NCBI RefSeq assembly: GCF_032854445.1
Contig: NC_088295.1
Coordinates: forward strand, 72,570,028 to 72,634,027
Direction: 5' to 3'
Length of the DNA stretch: 64,000 nt
Source: Liolophura sinensis
Taxonomy: Eukaryota; Mollusca; Polyplacophora; Chitonida; Chitonidae
How positions within the stretch are numbered: position 1 is the first letter of the stretch; every line of letters begins with the position of its first letter. Below are positions 13,431-24,610 of the stretch, in pieces. A model generated the notes under the pieces. It ran no database searches, was not told where the DNA came from, and worked only from the letters and a program-made list of their open reading frames with translations. Position numbers and translations under genes: made by a program.

Positions 13431-15549
13431 GCAATATACATATATTTTTACATCTGAATATAGAATGTACTACTTAGATTATGTATATATTAGAACATAA
13501 AAATACTACAAAATTCATGTGTATTGATAATCTGAACACTTTCTTGCATATCATCATATTGAATACTGGTACTATGGTGTATTTCTTTAAACTTATATAA
13601 AAAAATATATCGAATTACGAAAAGTATTCTAACTGCATATATGACATGTAAATGTGTAGACTTTGTCCAGTTACGTGTCCCTGACCAAAGGGAATTTTGA
13701 ATGTTGGTATGGAGGATTATATGGAGAGCTGAATACAGGCTACAAGTTAAAAGAAATAACCCGCAGTGTACTAAGCTTGGGTTGGGCATCATGTTCGTTA
13801 TATCCCATATAGCGTTTTAGTGAGGCAGCATTAGGGGTGTTTCGGTATTGACAATGTCCTGGGACATAAAGGCGCTCTCGTCATATGACCAACGTTGTGT
13901 TGAATGCGATATTAGCACATGTGAAAAATGTTATCTCCACGGGTATTGACCTCACGACATATCATGTCAAATTGTTTTAACCATGTAAAATGGAATGATC
14001 TATTTCTAAGTGCTAATCTTGTGTACAATGAACTAAGTGTTTTCTTGAAAACGTTCAGTTGGATTGACACAGAACTCAAGAGAGTCCTCATATTCCCCAG
14101 GGGAGAGGCGGCTATGTGTTGGCTCTGACTGTCCGTAACGACATTAGCGTTAATCAATGCTGTACCACCAACCCAGCGGAAATGGAGCCAGAGATCTGGG
14201 GTCGAAGCATCAGTGAACTTTTAAATTTGAATTTTAGACAGAATTCTACGCAAAGATATCCCTTTTGCAGAAACTCATGCACAGTCACATCAGAAAGACG
14301 TGGAGAATACTAACCGCTCATCTAGCAAGCTTTTGTGATTTAATTAAGACAGAATCTGTTTTAAGCATAACAAGCGACACTTTACTTTTATGTTATATTT
14401 ACTTGTACATATCGATGAATTACAGAGATATTGACATCAAGTTTTTATTTTACAAAATACTTTCCCTGTATGATGTATATGCCTGAACAGGTTATAGCTG
14501 ATTTTTTGTCAAGAAAATCCATATTTGGTAATTAAATGAAATTTTTTCTGTTTACCAAGAAGAATTCAAATTCAAATGCCTTTCAGTAAATATCGAACTC
14601 GTATCTGCATTATTTATGGTGTTAAAATTAGTCTCAAATGTAAAAAGTTATTATTCGATCTGTTTTATAAATTTTAGGAATTTTATTACCGATTTTGAGC
14701 CCTAACACGTGCAAAGGTGAAATTCACATTTTGTGAAAGGTGCTTAGTTGGGCTGTTCTAATATAATGGCAGTAATTCCGTTTGATTTGTCCTGTATAAT
14801 TTTTACAATAAAAGACGCTACGTATTAGTCGTGATTGGCGCCAGGCGCTCATCAAGCCAGTCAGTATGTAGTATGTAAATTAGCCGAAGTTTTGGTTGTA
14901 TACCAGTAAAAGCGCTACATCAGGTATTTATTCGCCTACTTTGTGAAATGAGTGTAAAAAAATAGCACAATGAACAGGCAGTTATTGAAATCTCTAAACG
15001 TGTAGCTCGCGGAGCCTGGCGAAAGGCGTTGAGTTTCTGAAGAGTTTTCGGAGAACCGCCTTACCCATAACAATGCAGGCTAAGCTCTATCTGATTTGAT
15101 GACATGATTGTAAAAAGAGGCATAACACTTCGTAATTCAACATCAGGTAGAAAATACGGAAACTTGACGACAACAGTATTGTTAATTATATTTTCATTTT
15201 TTTATCGGGGAAGGGTGTGTAGGAGGGTGTAATCTTTTTTTATTTCCGACATTTGCCATCGTGTATTTGTAGCCTGGGTCTGTGCATTTAGAGTCTATGA
15301 ACATATGCAGGCTGAATTATTTGAGCTCTGAATGTTTTTGCCGTATCTATTATATTATGTCTTATCTTTGTCATCACCGCGTTCGTTACGTGCTATAGCC
15401 TTTCTGTCTTAATATAGCAATACAAGAAGGAACCAATTTCGTGTTCATTGCTTTCCGTGTTTGTCTACCTTACATCAGTGGAACAGGTGCGACGTCATTT
15501 ATATATTTATTTATTTGATCAGAATTTTACGCCTTACTCAAAAACATTT
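13431..15549. other. No gene or repeat seen
   Basis: AT-rich sequence with only short unsupported open frames. Confidence 0.4.
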
Positions 15550-15640
15550 CACCTATACTATTTTCGTCAGCATTATGGTGGGAGGACACCTGGCAGAGCC
15601 CTGGGGAATACACGACAGACTTTCCCACGTAAGATCGCAG
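15550..15640 (-). mobile_element. SINE 3' fragment, minus orientation
   Basis: cagcattatggtgggaggac with cagagccctggggaatacac and a cttactcaaaaacatttcac lead is the reverse complement of the common SINE 3' region, truncated before the tRNA head. Confidence 0.65.
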
Positions 15641-18600
15641 AGGAATTTAGCATGAGCTGATTTTGAACTTACGGAGATATGTGCAAGGCTTTTGTAAAGA
15701 ATGGTGTCAATAAGAAACACCTCTATGCTTAACCAGTTATACGTGGTGTGCGACGTAGCATTGGTACACGCTACATCTTAGTGACTTGTTAAACACCAAG
15801 ACGATCTTAAATCAATCAGGGGCTGAGGAGCTTTACCTGGTGGGGCTCCGAGTTCATTAGCTAGGCGACTATATGGTGATACAATACTTATGATAACACC
15901 CAGACTGATTGGCACATAAAGCCTACCCGCTTTACGGTCTTCAGAAGAACAGATTTATCAGTCTGACATATCTAATAATATACCGCTGATATCTGGAACA
16001 CAATTACTCGCCTCTCTCGAGTCAAACATTTGGCAGCCCAGGCCCTAATCTGGTGCCCACTCTTCAGTAGGAGTAATTTATTTATTTTTACCCAAATTGG
16101 CCAGGATTTCAATGACAAAACTAGAAATTCGTGTCAGCCTTGTGCGAGTAGTTCGGAGTAACGCCTCTGAAGTTTGTGTTACCAACGCAACTGTTCACGT
16201 TAAATTTGCTCAATTGAAAGGTATCGAACTGGGTGTGAATCCAATGCGGCCTCATCTCCAATTTCTACCAGCCTTTCTTGATCAGAGAATGTTGGCTTGG
16301 AAACAATACTCGCCTCAGACACTGGACCGGATCTTCTGCCTTCACCATAGCATTATATGTGTGTGTTCAAAAGAGAATTCGACCATTGATTAGTCCACAC
16401 TGGCACTGTCTTCCGACGGTGTGAAGGCGCGAGCTCATTTGATGATTTCTGACCCCATTGCTCGGTCACGAAACCATGAGTTAGCTTTTGGAATAATCTT
16501 CACTTTAAACATACTATAACGCTGGGCTGATTCTCGTGTCTGGTATAATTACCCGCCACTCTCCCCATGCTCATGATGCCTCATTCGCCATGGCAAATCT
16601 GGTTACATCATCTCATATATACAAGGGTCTACGAGGAACAAAGCTGGACACAATCCTGTTTTTACAACAGTTATCTATAGTGATCAGATATCTACATGCG
16701 AAATTTCTGACCATTCATTCTGATTACGCGTTACTTACACTGGATAAAATTACACGCTATGCTTATTTGGAATTTCTTCTCAAAACAACGCAAACGAAAC
16801 GTTTTAATTTGAACAATGTATTCACCTGATGCTTGTCGAAGATTACTTGACAGTTGCCAAGCAGCATTACTCCTGTATAGAATAGAAACACAGTGTAAAA
16901 AACCGAAGTATTGATTGTGTATTTAAGCCAATCAGCCGCTTCGTAGATGGTGAAGGCTCTGTCTATTATATCATGGAAGGAAAACGTAAATATCGCAATA
17001 CAGATTTACATAGAATGCCAAATCAAACATAAAACGTGTAAATCCATCCTCCGCTTGTAGGTAAGAAAAGTTTTCTTTTTTTTTCTTTAGCTCCAAATTC
17101 ACAGTTCGTTATTTTCTGCCATGGTTTCTCTAACAGTGGATATAAAGATATTTGTGTGGTATAAATATAAACTGGATTATGCTTTTCTATTTAGATGCTA
17201 AAAAGTTTAGATTTGTTTGGAAAAGCTACAACATAGCAATTAATCTATTTCTGTACATGCACTCCACTCCAGACGGACGATAATGACTGCCACACTTCAT
17301 AAAGCTATAAGAAGAACGCGTTGCAAAAGAAAATGATGAAACCCTTACCTGACAATGCTATTTTTGTGTCCAATCATTTGGCAACCTTGAGGTATTCCGG
17401 AGGTATCAGAATGATAGAATTAAAGGTCCAGTAATGTACAGGAATTCAGTGATACAGATATTATTGGCAACATTTCAATGTGGGAAATAATAACTTCGGT
17501 GAAGTGGCGGTCTGGAAGAAAAATAAGTGATCGCCATGCATTGATAACCAATGTTAAAGAAAAGACTTACATTCCCATGGATATTTTCTTTAATACCATT
17601 GTAAAACTCTCAAATATGAAAGAAGAAGAAGTAAAAAAAAAACAGACCAAATATTCCATGAAGTCTTCAAATCACATCAACGGTTCGCCTGGGATATTTG
17701 TATATATGTACATCTGCGATAAAATATGTACTAATTCTCATATGTCGAAAATGGGGTATACTTTACAGCCAAATAGCTCACGTCCACTGATTGTCTCGGG
17801 AATTGCTGAGAATTCCGACCTGTGTCTTTAGTTCGCCAACTTTCAGTGACATGCATGTAGGCTTATGCTAAGTGACTCTCAGGGGCTCTCAGGTTTTGTT
17901 AATGTACCTATTTGACTAAAACCTGTTCGAATACTTTTGAGAGGATTGTGATGTTTTGAACACCATGCACCTACTTGACAAAAACCAGCCTCGTTACTTT
18001 TAGTTTGAATTTAATGTTTTGTGCAGAGACGTACAACACGGTGAGTATATGTTTCCGTATCATCGAGAGATGGTGTGGCCTTGGACAAACATGAGGCACA
18101 TTTATCTTCATCATCACCGCCCAGGTGAATCCCCACCAGAACAATCTAATTAGACGGTCATTATCCCAAACTGCCTGTTACTGATGGTCAATAGGTCCCA
18201 ATAGGGATCAAGATCATAAAGTAAGTAAATGCGTGCAGTGTGCGTTACCAGAAGGGGCCGAACTCACCCACCTCACCTCTTTGAGTCAAGACGTCATCTT
18301 CAATCTGCCAGAACACTCCCGGTTTTATCGCTTGACATTATCGTGAAGTTGAGGGTGTAAGTGAAGGCTAAATTACGAACTCCCACTATATACCAAAGTT
18401 ACCGTTCCTACCGCTTTATTTGTTCTTTCAATGGAACCCGATTCAATTTGGCCACTAAACACTGAATGGCGGTAAAAGTAAGCCATCGACAGCTGTCACT
18501 TAGCGATCACGTGGTCCGTGTATTTACTTTTTCTTTAAGAAGCACAAAAGGTGAAATATAAAGCGTCGTGAAATGTTTGGAAACAGCCATTGAAGAGACC

Positions 18601-18956
18601 CTGTGCTTTAGTGGATAAGGAATCTCAGAGGCCTATTGATCCGCGATCTAAACCACTCCACAGTGTTAAGGGATCCAAGCCAGCTGCATCTAAGGGCTTC
18701 ACGCTCTCACCATAGGCCCACTCAAGTCTATCATGTCTTTGTTTAACAACCTGCTGAACGAGAACTTTCTAGTACATACAACCGACTCCTAACTGACCGC
18801 CAATGAGAGCAGTAATGCACCGCTGTATCAGCCTTAGCGCTGTATCAGTCCAGGTGTCAGGTACACCACCCAGAGGTTATAATAGAATCTCAAGTATGAG
18901 GTCACATGTGCTAAAGCAGTGCATATTTAAAGCTGGCAGATAAACTCAGTCGCTCT
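15641..18956. other. No confident gene; two long random-looking open frames
   Basis: Open frames at 16097-16393 (98 codons) and 17478-17831 (117 codons) have no recognised domain, span or signal peptide. The second is lysine-rich (KEEEVKKKQTKYS). Neither has supporting promoter or splice context. The short phrase attactcgcctctctc near 16006 recurs loosely near 16312 and 16548. Confidence 0.35.
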
Positions 18957-19225
18957 TGTGACACTCTCGAGTGTTCCGTATTGTGAATTATTTAGGTGTT
19001 CCGTCCTGTGACACTTAAGTGTTTTTCCCTTTGCACTCTGAGTGTTCTGTCTTGAGTGTTCTCTCCTGTTATAGCCTGGAGTATTCTGTCACAGGATATA
19101 ACACTGGAGTGTCACAACACAGAACATTCCAGATTGTATTACGGGGCAGATATCTCAAAAATGTCAGAAGACAGAGCTCCCCAGGCTATAACCTAACAGG
19201 GCACTCAAGACTAAACACTGAGTGT
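18957..19225. repeat. Inverted left arm and spacer of the palindromic minisatellite
   Basis: Between 18957 and 19085 three or four degenerate units read ctcgagtgttccgtattgtg, the reverse complement of the right-arm unit gtcacaagacggaacactca. The inner ends also pair: cctgttatagcctgg (19069) against ccaggctataacctaacagg (19182). The axis lies near 19110-19130. Confidence 0.75.
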
Positions 19226-20490
19226 AAAGGGTCACAAGACGGAACACTCAAGAGTGTCACAAAACGGAACATACAAGAGTGTCACAAGACGGAACACTCA
19301 AGAGTGTCACAAGACGGAACACTCAAGAGTGTCACAAGACAGACTACTCATGTGGTTCACAAGAGTGAACTCTCAAGATTGTCACGAGACAGAACACACA
19401 AGGCGGTCAGAAGACAGGTCACTCAAGTGGTTCACAAGACAGAACACACAAGGCGGTCAGAAGACAGGTCACTCAAGTGGTTCACAAGACAGAACACACA
19501 AGGCGGTCAGAAGACAGGTCACTCAAGTGGTTCACAAGACAGAACACACAAGGCGGTCAGAAGACAGGTCACTCAAGCGGTTCACAAGACAGAACACACA
19601 AGGCGGTCAGAAGACAGGTCACTCAAGTGGTTCACGAGACAGAACACACAAGGCGGTCAGAAGACAGGTCACTCAAGTGGTTCACAAGACAGAACACACA
19701 AGGCGGTCAGAAGACAGGTCACTCAAGTGGTTCACAAGACAGAACACACAAGGCGGTCAGAAGACAGGTCACTCAAGTGGTTCACAAGACAGAGCACACA
19801 AGGCGGTCAGAAGACAGGGTCACTCAAGTGGTTCACAAGACAGAACACACAAGGCGGTCAGAAGACAGGTCACTCAAGTGGTTCACAAGACAGAACACAC
19901 AAGGCGGTCAGAAGACAGGTCACTCAAGCGGTTCACAAGACAGAACACACAAGGCGGTCAGAAGACAGGTCACTCAAGTGGTTCACAAGACAGAACACAC
20001 AAGGCGGTCAGAAGACAGGTCACTCAAGTGGTTCACAAGACAGAACACACAAGGCGGTCAGAAGACAGGTCGCTCAAGTGGTTCACAAGACAGAACACTC
20101 TGATTCTCGAGAAAGATCTCTCAAGTCTTTTACAAGACAGAACACGTGAGTTGTTCACAAGACGAAACAGTCAAGGCTGTCACAAAAAAGAAAAGATTCG
20201 AGCATGTCACAAGATGGAACACTCAAGTGGTTCAGAGAACATTTAAATGGTTCACAATACAGAATGTTCAAGTGGATCAGAAGAAGAATCACAAGAAGGA
20301 ACATTCAAGTGGCTCACAAGACGGACAGCTCGACGGTACCACAAGACAGAACACCTAAGTGGGTCTCAAGACGGAACACTCAAGTGGTTCCTCAAGTGGT
20401 TTCTTGAATGAACAGCCAGATGGTTCACCAGGCCGAACAATTTGTTCTTTAGACGAAACACTCAAGTGGTTCTCAAGACTGAATATTCAA
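19226..20490. repeat. 50-bp minisatellite (14 near-identical units) with 25-bp ancestral units at its edges
   Basis: The left edge is 25-bp units (gtcacaagacggaacactca-agagt, 19231-19345). From 19391 to 20091 fourteen units of agaacacacaaggcggtcag aagacaggtcactcaagtgg ttcacaagac follow with an exact 50-bp step, except one 51-bp unit (extra G near 19818). Only about six substitutions were seen across the array. From 20092 to 20490 the units decay. The 50-mer is two diverged 25-mers. Long open frames here (up to 376 codons) are by-products of the repeat. Confidence 0.95.
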
Positions 20491-21707
20491 GTGGTTCAAA
20501 TCTGTTTCCGCTATGACATCACGCGATTTCTGTTGTGTCTTTTTGTAATATAGACTGAAAAGTGTAAGGTACGAGTAACATGACATCGTTTTTCTGTAAT
20601 ATGGCGTGATCCCTGAACTCGTGAGAATTGCTGATGAAAAACTGATGTATAGAGTTAACAAGCACTCCGAAACAAAAAACAAATTCCTCTGGCCGTTTAA
20701 GTCTCTGTCTATCCTCGTTCGAAACGAATGAGATTATATTCACTGATATTAATGTGCTATAATCACGCGGGTTGCGGGTTGAGCCTGATAGTTGAGAGGT
20801 ATTCTCTAACTCGGACATTCATCGATCACGCTATTTCTATGTGTGGGAGCACCTGCTACCGAAAGAAATACGAATAACAGTTAATCATCAATGCTATTCT
20901 CAGTTTTGATCAGGATCGCTATAAGGGGAGACGAAATGCTAGAAGATGACTTTGTGCCAAATGTGCCAAATATCAATTGTTTCTTCCCTGCGAGACTCAA
21001 ATCAGGTTCGGTAAACTTCAAGAGCGTGGAGGCGAATGAAATACGAGTCGTGTTTCTATAAGTTTGTCCTACAGTCGACCATATGTTCGCGGCAAAGGGA
21101 AAGTCATGGAATATTTGAGGAAACAATATCATAGTTCACAATTAAACATATCTCGGAGAAATGTCCTAACGAAGTCGGTGTTGATCGTGTCTAATACAAT
21201 AATCTTGGCTGGATGGAAAGGTTAAGCCCCGTACATGACTGAACTCGAGTATCGAGCAGTCCCACTCCACTATACTGTGCTCGCGGTGAATCAGCATACG
21301 GACTCGTCCGGCTAGCTCCGCTATTTCTCGAAGTGTCATGCCTGTACTAGGCGTTATGGAAGATTCCGCTACATCAGATAACAATACAAAACTTTGTATT
21401 ACTGGAGGTATATCTTAGGTGAAACATCGTGTATAAGAATGGGGCTCAGTGTTAATTTAACAATAAGAGAATGAATATATGCAGTTATTCAAAAGCTCGA
21501 CTGAGGAATTACGACCTTTACAAAGTCCGTATGGTACTGTCGGTTTCCTTTTAGCACTATACATGTGTAAAAGACAAATTGTGTTTTGTTTGTCCTCGAC
21601 TTAATGTCGCTTTCAGCATCAAAATTAATGGCGTCTCCTTGTATCAGATTGGTTGTTGCTTGTTTGGTGTTTATAGAAATAATATTCGTCACCAAATATG
21701 TGACTGA
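20491..21707. other. No gene or repeat seen
   Basis: Only short unsupported open frames on either strand. Confidence 0.4.
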
Positions 21708-21925
21708 GTTTGCTACATGTTCTCGTTGTATTATATTAAAGGCGACTATTAGTTTGCTACATGTTGTCATTGTGTTATATCAAAAGCGACTCTTAGTTTG
21801 CTACATGTCGTCATTCTGTTATATCAAAAACGACTCCTAGTTTGCTACATGTTGTCATTGTGTTATATTAAAGCCGTCTTTGAGTTTCTTACATCTTTTC
21901 AAAACGCTGTCATATTAAAAGTGGA
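21708..21925. repeat. 44-bp minisatellite, five units
   Basis: The units agtttgctacatgttgtcat tgtgttatatcaaaagcgac-tctt start at about 21708, 21752, 21796, 21840 and 21883; the last is degenerate. Confidence 0.85.
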
Positions 21926-22047
21926 ATCTGAGTGTCCCATACGTTATCACTTTGGTATTCTGAGCTTTAGCAAAAATAATACAGAAAACAAAATTGATTT
22001 TGCTCTTTTTATGCAGAGTTCGGAACAGGTTGTGATAGAATAAGAAA

Positions 22048-22078
22048 AAATGGCCCAAACGCGTAGAGCGGGCCATTT
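22048..22078. other. Short perfect hairpin
   Basis: aaatggccc and gggccattt are perfect 9-bp arms around a loop of about 13 bases. It is isolated, with no T-run or gene next to it, so no function is assigned. Confidence 0.5.
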
Positions 22079-22798
22079 GTACTCATTTTCCCACACATTA
22101 GACATTGACTGTCTCAAATACATTGCCCTAATACGAACACAACTCAGCAACATTTCTGTACAAAAATTGCGAAAAAAAATTCCAGAGCGTATATTCTTTG
22201 GAATAAATATTTGTTTACTATTGTTGCGCTAGAAACTGAATATCATCAGCCAAGAAAAACACGTAGCTGTAAATGTGGCAAGTTATCAAAGGCAGGGATA
22301 ACTGAAACAAGCAGATATTGTGACGTTGGTATTTGGGTTATAAATCCTGTTGACTCATGCAATAACGATAGACATAAAAGCCGTGCGGCCAGTAGAGCTC
22401 ACATAGCGCGCAGGTGCTTTCCTTGGGCATAATTAATACTCCTCGGAACATGAAGATTGATCTGAACAGATATCCTTTGCTACTTTTGACTTTTATTAAT
22501 GCCAGCTTATAATGTCGGGCTGTTTTTATATAGAATGGTGGAAATTAAAGATGTCATTCTGACGATATGAAGCTTTATTCACGGGTTGTTTTCACCTCAT
22601 CCGAGGAGCATATGAGGGCCGGTACTAGGGTGGTCCTATGATACAGTATCGTACCAGATGTCATCACGTCGGACCTAAAGTCAAAAGGAATCTTAGAAGA
22701 TAAGGCGTAAATCTGAGATTTCTTAGAACAAATCAAAGCACATGAATGAGCAAATAATAGACATTTGTTGGCGACCCTTCACTCACTAGTCAACGACA

Positions 22799-23053
22799 CT
22801 CTTAAAACTAAAGTGTTACATTTAACCCTCTAAAGATCACGAGGACTGACTGCACTTTTATAAAGTGTTCATGTTAAATGCTAAAGTGTTAAAAAATTTA
22901 GCACTTTAATGTAGTTGAAATATGAACACATTTGAAGAGTGTCGAAACATAAACACTTAATAAAACTGGTGAGATACATGCATGTAACGCTTATACGTGC
23001 CGTAACCGCTCTTGATCTTTACAGTGTTCCATGTGACACTTCAGTTTTAAGAG
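22799..23053. mobile_element. MITE-like element with ~25-bp terminal inverted repeats
   Basis: The left end ctcttaaaactaaagtgtta and right end tgtgacacttcagttttaag-ag are inverted copies with two or three mismatches over about 25 bp. The inside contains more copies of aaagtgtt in both orientations (22811, 22862, 22882 and the acacttaat/acactt forms). Length 255 bp with no coding capacity fits a miniature DNA transposon. A clear target-site duplication was not found. Confidence 0.6.
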
Positions 23054-23261
23054 AGGATATTTTCACGGTATGATTGTTTGCAAGGAACATTATCGCTCTA
23101 GACAGAGAACACTGCATGACGCACTACTGTAACATGGCATATCACATAGAATCCACTGTTCTGCTATGACTCAGTTTGAATAGGCAAACCTGTTATCAAT
23201 GATTTTATTTTATCAAAGATAAAAAAAAAATTGTGAAATATACACGCACATCACAGGATGT

Positions 23262-23935
23262 CATCTTGTCAACACACGACAGCCGATGAACATCTAACAG
23301 TTAGTCAGAACGACAAGTTCCGATGTCCATGCACTACACGACAGCCGCTGATCATCTAACAGTCAGACAGAACGACAAGTTCCGATGGCCATGCACTACG
23401 CGACAGCCGCTGATCATCTAACAGTTAGTCAGAACGATAAGTTCCGATGGTCATGCGCTACACGACAGCTGCCGATCATCTAACAGTTAGTTATAATTAC
23501 AAGTTCAGAGGTCCATGCACTACAAGACAGCTGCTGATCATCTAACAGTTAGTCAGAACGATCAGTTCCGATGGCTACTTCACAACGACAGCTGACTATC
23601 TAACAGTTAGTCAGAGCGACAAATTCCGATGGCTACTACACAACGACCGCTGACCATCTAAAAGTTAGTCAGAATTACATGTTCCGATGGCTACAACGCA
23701 ACAGTCGCTGACCATCTAACAGGTAGTCAGAACGACATGTCCCGATAGCTACTACACGACATCCGCTGGTCATCTAACAATTAGTCATAACGACATGTTC
23801 GGATGGCCACTATACAACAGCCGCTGTTACATCTTACAGTTAGTCAGAACGAAAAGATTCGTTGGCTACTACACAACGGCCGCTGACCATCTGTCAGTTT
23901 GTCAGAACGACAACTACAGAACGGCCGCTCATAAT
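23262..23935. repeat. 62-bp then 58-bp minisatellite, 11 units
   Basis: The anchor catctaacagttagtcagaa recurs at 23291, 23353, 23415, 23477 and 23539 (62-bp step), then at 23597, 23655, 23713, 23771, 23830 and 23888 (58-59 bp step). The shorter class lacks four bases in the gatggccatgcactacacg segment (gatggctactacacaac). Confidence 0.9.
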
Positions 23936-24021
23936 TAACCCAGTTGGTTAACGGTTGACTGCATTAACCATAGATAATTTTTGTAATTCTACGGGTATAT
24001 AATGACACATTGGCTTCACTG

Positions 24022-24610
24022 AGTAACCCATATCGCCGCTTTTACTAAGCTGAATTGCCTCATTTCCTAACCACCGGCCCCGATAGCACAGTTGGTAGAG
24101 CGTCCACCTCAGGAGCGGTAGATACTTCCTCGCTTGGCGTTCAGCATGGAGGGGATAGTGCAAGGACTGGTTGACCCGTATCAGTATAATGGCTCGGTCT
24201 TACCTGCCTTCGGTGAGGCGTCTCAGTGAAGTGGCACTAGATAAAAGAGCGGTGGAAATCCGTCCTGCAACAAGGAGGCACATTACATGCACTCCAAGGA
24301 TTCCTTTGTCGCCATATGACTGAAGAATTGTTAAGTACGACGTTAAACCCCATGCACTCACTCACTCACTCTTCCTAACCTGTATGACTGCTTTTACTAA
24401 TCTTTACAACCGCTTTTACTAACCTCTTCAGACGCTTTTGGTAACCTGTACGGCAGCTTTTAATAACCTGTACAGCCGCTTTCACTAACCTGTACAGCTG
24501 CTTTTAGCAGACTTTACCAACTTGCACAGCCGCTTTTACTAATCTGTACGGCCGCATATAATAACCCATACAACAGCTTTGTACACGAAGCAGCCGAGTA
24601 GTACCCGGCA
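24022..24610. repeat. 22-bp minisatellite, split by a SINE
   Basis: The units aacctgtacagccgctttta-ct run with a 22-bp step from about 24376 to 24590 (one 32-bp variant near 24500). A degenerate start (aacccatatcgccgctttta) lies at 24025, on the other side of the inserted SINE. Confidence 0.8.
24074..24371 (+). mobile_element. tRNA-headed SINE with target-site duplication
   Basis: The head ggccccgatagcacagttgg-tagagcg is tRNA-like (A-box tagcacagttgg). The tail ends agtacgacgttaaaccccat-gcac(tcac)n. The 9-bp duplication ttcctaacc flanks it at 24064-24072 and 24372-24380. This is a different SINE family from the ctccgtggc-headed one elsewhere in the window. Confidence 0.85.

Noticed and set aside
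16097-16393. 98-codon plus-strand open frame
   Set aside because: No recognisable domain, and the region has short repeated phrases. Probably random.
17478-17831. 117-codon plus-strand open frame
   Set aside because: No domain, signal peptide or span, and no promoter or splice context. Probably random.
19019-20246. Overlapping open frames up to 376 codons
   Set aside because: They are generated by the 50-bp minisatellite, which is open in every forward frame. No start context, splice signal or unique sequence supports a protein.
23262-24610. Regular repeat spacing considered as a CRISPR array
   Set aside because: Units are contiguous diverged tandem copies with no unique spacers, and the sequence is eukaryotic.
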